This document shows, one piece after another, positions 6,157-10,525 of a stretch of 10,525 nucleotides of DNA. The position numbers were made by a program, and so were the translations under genes. Below the pieces are notes generated by a model. That model made no database searches. It had not been told where the DNA came from and saw only the letters and a program-made list of their open reading frames with translations. This DNA comes from an uncultured Gammaproteobacteria bacterium (GTDB taxonomy: Bacteria > Pseudomonadota > Gammaproteobacteria > Arenicellales > Poriferihabitantaceae). The DNA lies in the NCBI GenBank assembly GCA_938021685.1, contig CALIFM010000082.1, positions 1-10,525 on the forward strand, written 5' to 3'. The first letter of the stretch is position 1, and each line of letters opens with the position of its first letter.

Positions 6157-7617
6157 ATGTTTAGTAAACAACGATTCATCTATTGTATTAGTTCCATAAA
6201 GCAAGTGCTGATGGCCAGCGCACTTGGGCTACTGATTCCCATGAGTGCTAATGCGCAAGTAGCCAGCTTGCCTGTGCAGGTGCAAGTGCTATTGGAAAAA
6301 TACCAAGTACCACAAAGCGCAGTCAGTGCACATGTGCTTGATCTTGGCAGTAATGCCGTCGTGTTAGAGCATCATGCAAGTACCGCGCGTAATCCTGCTT
6401 CGGTAATGAAGGTGCTGACTACCTTAGCGGCACTGGAAAAGCTAGGCCCCGCATTTGTTTGGCCCACTGAATATTTTCTAAATGGCTCACTACAGAATGG
6501 TGTGCTTAATGGTGACTTAGTTATTAAGGGCCACGGTGATCCGTTTTTGGTGACCGAGCGATTTTATTTGCATCTGCGTGCTTTACGTGAATTAGGGCTT
6601 AAAACAATCAAGGGCAATTTAATTATTGATAACTCCGCATTTAAGCTAAAGAAGCACGACCCGGGCGCGTTTGATAGAAGCCCTTATCGTTTGTATAACG
6701 TTGGTCCTAGTGCCACCGTAGTGAATTTTAATGCCAGTCGCTTTAAGATGGTGAGTGATGGCAAAGTTGTACGTATTTTGCAAGATCCGCCGCTGCACAA
6801 TGTAAAAATTATTGACAAAATGCGCCTGAAAAAAGGTGGTTGCCGGGCAAAGGAGCATGGTTGGAGAATGGACACGACGCGTCAAAATAAACGTGCAGAG
6901 GTGACTTTTACCGGTACGTTTAGCGACGGCTGCAAGCAGCATGATTACCGCCGTGCGGTGCTTAGCAATAATGCGTACTTGTTTGGTTTGTTCACACACC
7001 TTTGGGCACAGGTGGGCGGCGAGTTTGCTGGTGACTATAAGCGTGGCCAAGTCAGCAGTGCTGCGGAGCTATTTTATACTGGTAGTGGCAAAAATTTGGC
7101 TGAGGTGATTATCGGCACTAATAAGTACAGCAACAACTTATTGGCACGCCAGTTGTTGCTAACACTGTCCGCTCAAGATAATGCTCAGCCTGCCGGTACC
7201 GAAAGCCACGGTGCAGCCTTGATTAAAACTTGGTTACAGCGTGCGGATATCAATGCACCTGAATTACAGATAGAAAATGGCTCAGGCTTGGCGCGTAATA
7301 TTCGTATTTCATCGCAAAGCCTAAATGCTATTTTGCGACATGGCTGGCGCAGCCTTTATCAGCCAGAGTTTTTAAGCTCATTCTCTTTGGCTGGCACTGA
7401 TGGCACTGCACGTAAGCGCTTTAAGCAGGTTGAGAATAAGGGGCGTATTCGCATTAAAACAGGCTATTTGCGTGGCACCCGTAGCATGGCCGGGTACATC
7501 AAAACGCGCTCGGGAAAGATGCTAGCAGTTAACCTTTTAATTGAGCACCCTAACATTAATTACAGCAAGGGAAACCAAGTTCAAGACGCGTTTATTCGTG
7601 CTTTATTAGGCCGATAG
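6157..7617 (+). CDS. dacB: D-alanyl-D-alanine carboxypeptidase/endopeptidase, PBP4 type
   Basis: This is a periplasmic low-molecular-weight penicillin-binding protein of peptidase family S13. It removes terminal D-Ala and cleaves peptide cross-links in peptidoglycan. From the ATG at 6157 the product is 486 aa. An N-terminal signal peptide (MFSKQRF, hydrophobic MASALGLLIPM, predicted cleavage after SANA) ends near residue 33. The three active-site motifs are all present: SVMK with nucleophile S82 and K85, SNN at 325-327, and KTG at 434-436 in RIKTGYLRG. Supporting S13 features are NPASVMK, VIKGHGDP, GNLIIDNSAF and NGSGLARN. Length is close to E. coli PBP4 (477 aa). The frame is open further upstream to 6019, but those codons precede the signal peptide and overlap the promoter; ATG at 6151 is an alternative two codons earlier. 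It converges with mnmA, leaving 36 bp between stop codons. Confidence 0.95.
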   Translation: MFSKQRFIYCISSIKQVLMASALGLLIPMSANAQVASLPVQVQVLLEKYQVPQSAVSAHVLDLGSNAVVLEHHASTARNPASVMKVLTTLAALEKLGPAFVWPTEYFLNGSLQNGVLNGDLVIKGHGDPFLVTERFYLHLRALRELGLKTIKGNLIIDNSAFKLKKHDPGAFDRSPYRLYNVGPSATVVNFNASRFKMVSDGKVVRILQDPPLHNVKIIDKMRLKKGGCRAKEHGWRMDTTRQNKRAEVTFTGTFSDGCKQHDYRRAVLSNNAYLFGLFTHLWAQVGGEFAGDYKRGQVSSAAELFYTGSGKNLAEVIIGTNKYSNNLLARQLLLTLSAQDNAQPAGTESHGAALIKTWLQRADINAPELQIENGSGLARNIRISSQSLNAILRHGWRSLYQPEFLSSFSLAGTDGTARKRFKQVENKGRIRIKTGYLRGTRSMAGYIKTRSGKMLAVNLLIEHPNINYSKGNQVQDAFIRALLGR

Positions 7618-7634
7618 TTTTTGTGCTGGTACTC

Positions 7635-7652
7635 TAGCTACAATAGTGGCTG
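7635..7652. terminator. Possible short bidirectional hairpin between dacB and mnmA
   Basis: AGCTAC (7636-7641) and GTGGCT (7646-7651) form a 6-bp stem with one G-U wobble and an AATA loop; a further wobble extends it to 7635/7652. On the plus strand it is followed by GCTTAATCTTTT, a loose T-rich tract lying inside the 3' end of mnmA. It is weak, and is supported mainly by its place between convergent stop codons. Confidence 0.28.
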
Positions 7653-7653
7653 C

Positions 7654-8763
7654 TTAATCTTTTAAGCCAGCTTGAATAACTCCGCCACCAAGGCAATTGT
7701 CACCTTGATAAAACACTGCCGCTTGCCCAGGTGCAACCGCACGTTGGGGCTGCTCAAACTGCAGTTTGGCTTGCCCGTCTTTTTCTATGTGTAAAGTGCA
7801 AGCTTGATCAGTTTGACGGTAACGAGTTTTAGCGTGGCAGTTCAGCGGTGTTTGTGGTGGGTCGCCGTTCACCCAATCTAGCTCGTCTACTAATACTATG
7901 TCACTTTGCAGTGCGCTGTGGTCATGGCCTTGCACTACGTACAGCACGTTTTGCTGCACGTCTTTACTGGCTACAAACCATGGCTCTCCTGAATTATTGG
8001 TACTATCAAGCCCACCAATGCCGAGGCCGCCGCGCTGGCCAATAGTGTAATACAAGGCGCCGTGGTGTTGGCCGATCACTTCGCCGTCTAGTGTCTTGAT
8101 GTCGCCTTGCTGCGCAGGCAAAAACTGCTGTAAGAAATCTTTAAAACGCCGCTCACCGATAAAGCAAATACCAGTGGAGTCTTTTTTCTCGTTTACACTC
8201 AAACCCAAATCGCTGGCGCGTTGACGCACTTCGCTTTTCGGCAGATGGCCAATCGGAAATAAGCTGTGCGCCAAAGCATGCTGGCCCAAGGTGTATAAGA
8301 AATAGCTCTGGTCTTTATTACCATCAACGCCTTTGCGTAGCTGCCATTGTTTGCCTGATTGGTTTTTTTGCACATAGTGACCGGTGGCAATGTGTTGTGC
8401 GCCCAACTCTAATGACCACTCTAAGAATGTTTTGAATTTGATCTCTTTGTTGCACAAAATGTCGGGGTTGGGAGTGCGGCCAGCCTTGTACTCGCGCAAG
8501 AAATGTTCGAATACATTGTCCCAATATTCAGGCGAAAAATTGACCGCCTCCAGGTGAATGCCTAAGGTGCTACACACGGATTGCGCATCGGCCAAATCCA
8601 CGGCCGCGGAGCAATACTCTGCATCGTCGTCTTCTTCCCAGTTTTTCATGAACAGGCCTGTCACGTCATAGCCTTGTTCCAGTAAGATGGCAGCAGCCAC
8701 AGCTGAATCCACGCCGCCCGACAAGCCGACGATGACCTTGGAGCCGCCGTTATTTTTCCACAT
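7654..8763 (-). CDS. mnmA: tRNA-specific 2-thiouridylase MnmA
   Basis: The 369-aa enzyme installs the 2-thio group on the wobble uridine (U34) of Lys, Glu and Gln tRNAs. It receives sulfur from the IscS-Tus relay and activates the base by adenylation. The ATP-binding PP-loop SGGVDS is at 15-20. The catalytic cysteines are C104 in NPDILCNKEIKF and C200 in DSTGICFIG, closely matching the C102/C199 pair of the E. coli enzyme, so the redox relay is intact. Other family marks are GLFMKNW at 36-42, ATGHYV at 126-131, KDQSYFLY at 150-157, YYTIGQRGGLGIG and the C-terminal AVAPGQAAVFY. Length is normal. The ATG at 8763 puts the PP-loop at its usual distance from the N-terminus. The upstream gene on the same strand ends 50 bp earlier, so the two could share a transcript. 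It is cytoplasmic. Confidence 0.97.
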   Translation of the reverse strand: MWKNNGGSKVIVGLSGGVDSAVAAAILLEQGYDVTGLFMKNWEEDDDAEYCSAAVDLADAQSVCSTLGIHLEAVNFSPEYWDNVFEHFLREYKAGRTPNPDILCNKEIKFKTFLEWSLELGAQHIATGHYVQKNQSGKQWQLRKGVDGNKDQSYFLYTLGQHALAHSLFPIGHLPKSEVRQRASDLGLSVNEKKDSTGICFIGERRFKDFLQQFLPAQQGDIKTLDGEVIGQHHGALYYTIGQRGGLGIGGLDSTNNSGEPWFVASKDVQQNVLYVVQGHDHSALQSDIVLVDELDWVNGDPPQTPLNCHAKTRYRQTDQACTLHIEKDGQAKLQFEQPQRAVAPGQAAVFYQGDNCLGGGVIQAGLKD

Positions 8764-8813
8764 GGTGCAGGTTTTTACCTAGATTTGGAGCGCGTCCGCT
8801 TACAGCTAAAGCA

Positions 8814-9524
8814 TCAGTTAAGATTAAGAATTTTCTTAAGGCTAGCATACTGTGAGCGGCTTTTTTCTTTCATGCGTGCCAGCCAACCTTGCTCATCGGT
8901 GTCTCGGTCGAAAGTGTTCACGTATGAAGTAAAAATAGGAATATCAATCCATTCCTCTTTGGTCTGCACATACGGTAAATTGCCATTGTGCTGAAACCAT
9001 GAATCCACCACCCATAATTGGCCACTTTGCTTTTCTTGTAGCTGCCCAGCCCAGTGCTGGTCAAGCACGGTGCGGCGAAAGGCTCGTTCTACTACGTGGT
9101 GGTGGTGTAACAAGCTATTTTGCGCAAACAGCTTTAAATAGGTGGTGGTGTTAAGCGACTCATCAATGCAATCAAGCTGGCCCGGAAAGGTAGAGTTTTC
9201 ATCATAATTGCCAGCTACATCCTTATGGGTAGGGGTATAGCGTCCAGCGACTACTTCCATCCAGCCGACTGCACGGCGAATTTTCTCGCGTTCGTGTTCG
9301 GGAGAAGGTGCTTTATTGACTAACCAATTAGCTGCGCCCACCCATTCTTCTTGAGTGATGCTGATATTTTTTTTAACCTTGCAGCCAAAATCCATACAAA
9401 TGGGAATGGCATCAATGCCTTTGCTTGAGACAGTCGCGTTTAATGTCGCTGATGGCATTGCTGAACCTAAGCCCGCAGCAAGCAGAAAGACTAGGTTTTT
9501 AATTGTTTTTGTGGTTGTTCGCAC
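8814..9524 (-). CDS. Exported protein of unknown function with a possible Cys-His-Asp catalytic arrangement
   Basis: The 236-aa product begins (GTG, 9524-9522) with a signal peptide: MRTTTKTIKN, then hydrophobic LVFLLAAGLGSA, with cleavage probable between residues 22 and 30. The mature part has CMDFGC (C43, C48), an ER-x-x-I-x-x-A-x-x-W-M-E segment at 79-90, GQLDCIDESLNTTTYL at 115-130 (C119), a four-His run at 140-143, DQHWAGQL at 155-162 (H157) and WVVDSWFQHNG at 171-181 (D174, N180). I recognise this as a conserved but uncharacterised proteobacterial protein type. The order Cys, then His, then Asp in a strand reading 'VDSW' resembles transglutaminase-like or papain-like cysteine peptidases, but I cannot confirm the fold. 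C43/C48 could form a periplasmic disulfide. It lies 50 bp upstream of mnmA. The four-His run may also suggest metal binding. Confidence 0.72.
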   Translation of the reverse strand: MRTTTKTIKNLVFLLAAGLGSAMPSATLNATVSSKGIDAIPICMDFGCKVKKNISITQEEWVGAANWLVNKAPSPEHEREKIRRAVGWMEVVAGRYTPTHKDVAGNYDENSTFPGQLDCIDESLNTTTYLKLFAQNSLLHHHHVVERAFRRTVLDQHWAGQLQEKQSGQLWVVDSWFQHNGNLPYVQTKEEWIDIPIFTSYVNTFDRDTDEQGWLARMKEKSRSQYASLKKILNLN

Positions 9525-9556
9525 TGTGCTTATTTAGATAAAAGTTAGTTAGGTTA

Positions 9557-9562
9557 ATTATA
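9557..9562 (-). promoter_or_regulatory. Candidate -10 for the exported-protein/mnmA transcript
   Basis: On the minus strand 9562-9557 reads TATAAT, a perfect -10, which would give a start near 9550 and a leader of about 26 nt before the GTG start. The -35 position (around 9579-9585) has no good match. An inverted repeat AAGCC-AA-GGCTT (9567-9578) occupies the spacer and could be an operator or coincidence. Confidence 0.4.
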
Positions 9563-9710
9563 GCGTAAGCCAAGGCTTTTCGGCCATGCAGGCAGCTATC
9601 AATACGGTTATATAGCCATCTACTGTTCAGCTTCAGTGTTTGTAAGCAGCTTGTTTAATGATTCTAGGACAAGGCCAGTATCGAATAGTGCAATTATATT
9701 TAAAATTGTT

Positions 9711-9729
9711 ATTGCGAATCATTCTCATT
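9711..9729 (+). promoter_or_regulatory. Fur box upstream of the iron-binding protein gene
   Basis: The 19-mer ATTGCGAATCATTCTCATT differs at two positions (bases 2 and 5) from the perfect palindrome AATGAGAATCATTCTCATT, a typical Fur-site form, so 17 of 19 bases agree. It lies 47 bp before an Fe(3+) transporter gene and overlaps the best promoter there, which is what iron-dependent repression by Fur requires. Confidence 0.78.
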
Positions 9730-9740
9730 TGCATTAGCAT
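9712..9740 (+). promoter_or_regulatory. Candidate sigma-70 promoter of the iron-binding protein gene
   Basis: TTGCGA (9712-9717, 4/6) and TAGCAT (9735-9740, 4/6) are separated by exactly 17 bp. The Fur box covers the -35 and most of the spacer. Both hexamers are imperfect, so the call leans on spacing and context. The predicted start is near 9747, about 29 nt before the ATG. Confidence 0.5.
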
Positions 9741-9775
9741 CCGTGTTTCCAATTGTTCAAACCTTTTTGATTTCT

Positions 9776-10525
9776 ATGAAACGATTATTAAGCCTTCTTG
9801 TGATTGCCAGCCTTGCAGGCCCAATAGTGGCGACGGCTGAAGAAGTGAATGTGTACTCTTACCGTAAACCTGAGCTGATTCAACCAATGTTTGATGCCTT
9901 CACCGCCGATAGTGGTATCGATGTTAATGTGGTTTTTGCTAAAAAAGGCATGTTGGAGCGCTTAAAAAGCGAAGGTGTTAACACCCCTGCTGACTTGGTG
10001 TTCACAGTGGACATTGGGCGTTTGTCAGATATTAAGAGCGCCGGTTTAACTCAAGCGGTCAGCTCGGCCAGTTTAAATTCAGCTATACCCAGCTATGCCC
10101 GCGATGACGATGGTCACTGGTTTGGCTTAACCAGCCGTGCGAGAGTAATTGTTGCCTCAAAAGACCGCGTTCAAGAAAACGAAGCGCTGACGTATGAATC
10201 TTTAGCTGAGCCCGCGATGCAGGGCCGCGTATGCACGCGCTCAGGAAAAAATGCTTATATGGTGGCGTTAAATGCATCGATGATTGCGCATCACGGTTTG
10301 GAAAATGCTGAAAAATGGATGGCTGACCTCAAAGGTAATTTGGCACGTAAGCCGCAAGGTAACGACCGCGCGCAAGTGAAGGCGATTGCCCAAGGTGAGT
10401 GTGATGTGGCGGTGATCAATCACTATTACATGTACAAGATGCTACAAGACCCCGAGCAAAAGCCATCGGCTGATGCGGTGCGGGTGATTTTTCCGAATCA
10501 AGCAGATCGAGGCACGCACATGAAC
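9776..10525 (+). CDS. Fe(3+) ABC transporter substrate-binding protein (IdiA/FutA/FbpA type), 3' end outside window
   Basis: The frame runs open for 250 codons from ATG at 9776 to the last base, so the C-terminus is missing (family members are about 330-350 aa). It is the periplasmic receptor that binds ferric iron and delivers it to an ABC permease/ATPase pair. The signal peptide MKRLLSLLVIASLAGPIVATA is followed by predicted cleavage after A21. The mature protein opens EEVNVYSYRKPELIQPMFDAF, the usual first strand of the type II periplasmic-binding fold, with Y27 and Y29 at the ferric-ligand position. R-x-C-T-R-S-G-K-N at 151-159 and ASMIAHHG at 167-174 are typical of the IdiA/FutA branch. 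The adjacent tyrosines Y217-Y218 in NHYYMYKM correspond to the paired iron-ligand tyrosines of FbpA. A Fur box lies just upstream, so it should be induced in iron limitation. Permease and ATPase genes would be expected beyond the window end. Confidence 0.92.
   Translation, partial: MKRLLSLLVIASLAGPIVATAEEVNVYSYRKPELIQPMFDAFTADSGIDVNVVFAKKGMLERLKSEGVNTPADLVFTVDIGRLSDIKSAGLTQAVSSASLNSAIPSYARDDDGHWFGLTSRARVIVASKDRVQENEALTYESLAEPAMQGRVCTRSGKNAYMVALNASMIAHHGLENAEKWMADLKGNLARKPQGNDRAQVKAIAQGECDVAVINHYYMYKMLQDPEQKPSADAVRVIFPNQADRGTHMN

Noticed and set aside
9658..9840. 60-aa open frame on the plus strand ahead of and overlapping the iron-binding protein gene
   Set aside because: It covers the Fur box and promoter and then runs out of frame through the signal peptide of the real gene; its sequence resembles no protein I know.
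1..10525. Search for tRNA, rRNA, CRISPR, transposase, toxin-antitoxin or phage-defence genes
   Set aside because: No cloverleaf-like element, repeat-spacer array, transposase motif or small gene pair of that type was visible by eye on either strand.

Overview
The window looks like chromosomal DNA of a free-living, probably marine gammaproteobacterium. The supporting markers are a ParC of gammaproteobacterial type, a DUF1820 protein, a TIGR02450 Trp-rich protein, an MnmA and an IdiA/FutA-type iron-binding protein, together with moderate GC content. I cannot name the genus. No rRNA, tRNA, CRISPR array, insertion sequence, phage or plasmid gene is visible. The window cuts one gene at each end.

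Layout. (1) Plus strand, 2-1909: the 3' end of a MurR/RpiR-type regulator, followed 42 bp later by a GMC-family flavin oxidoreductase; this looks like a regulator-enzyme pair. (2) Minus strand, 1977-6001: five co-directional genes, read from high to low coordinate. They are DUF1820, a membrane-anchored SRPBCC protein, parC (topoisomerase IV subunit A), a DUF3830 cyclophilin-like protein and a TIGR02450 small Trp-rich protein. The first three are separated by only 31 and 45 bp and probably form one transcript. The last two follow gaps of 133 and 108 bp that hold candidate promoters or folded leaders. (3) Plus strand, 6157-7617: dacB (PBP4-type peptidase), divergent from the DUF1820 gene. (4) Minus strand, 7654-9524: an exported protein of unknown function followed by mnmA (tRNA 2-thiolation), 50 bp apart. 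(5) Plus strand, 9776 to the window end: an Fe(3+) ABC transporter substrate-binding protein, preceded by a near-consensus Fur box embedded in a promoter.

Most genes are housekeeping or core: DNA decatenation, cell-wall peptidase, tRNA modification, iron uptake. I found no convincing new multi-gene system. The observations most worth a second look are: the exported 236-aa protein, which carries a plausible Cys-His-Asp arrangement; the Trp-rich gene, whose conserved N-terminus extends upstream of any canonical start codon; competing inverted repeats and an extended -10 in the leader of the DUF3830 gene; a palindromic shared -10 between dacB and the DUF1820-parC group; and the Fur-controlled iron transporter promoter.
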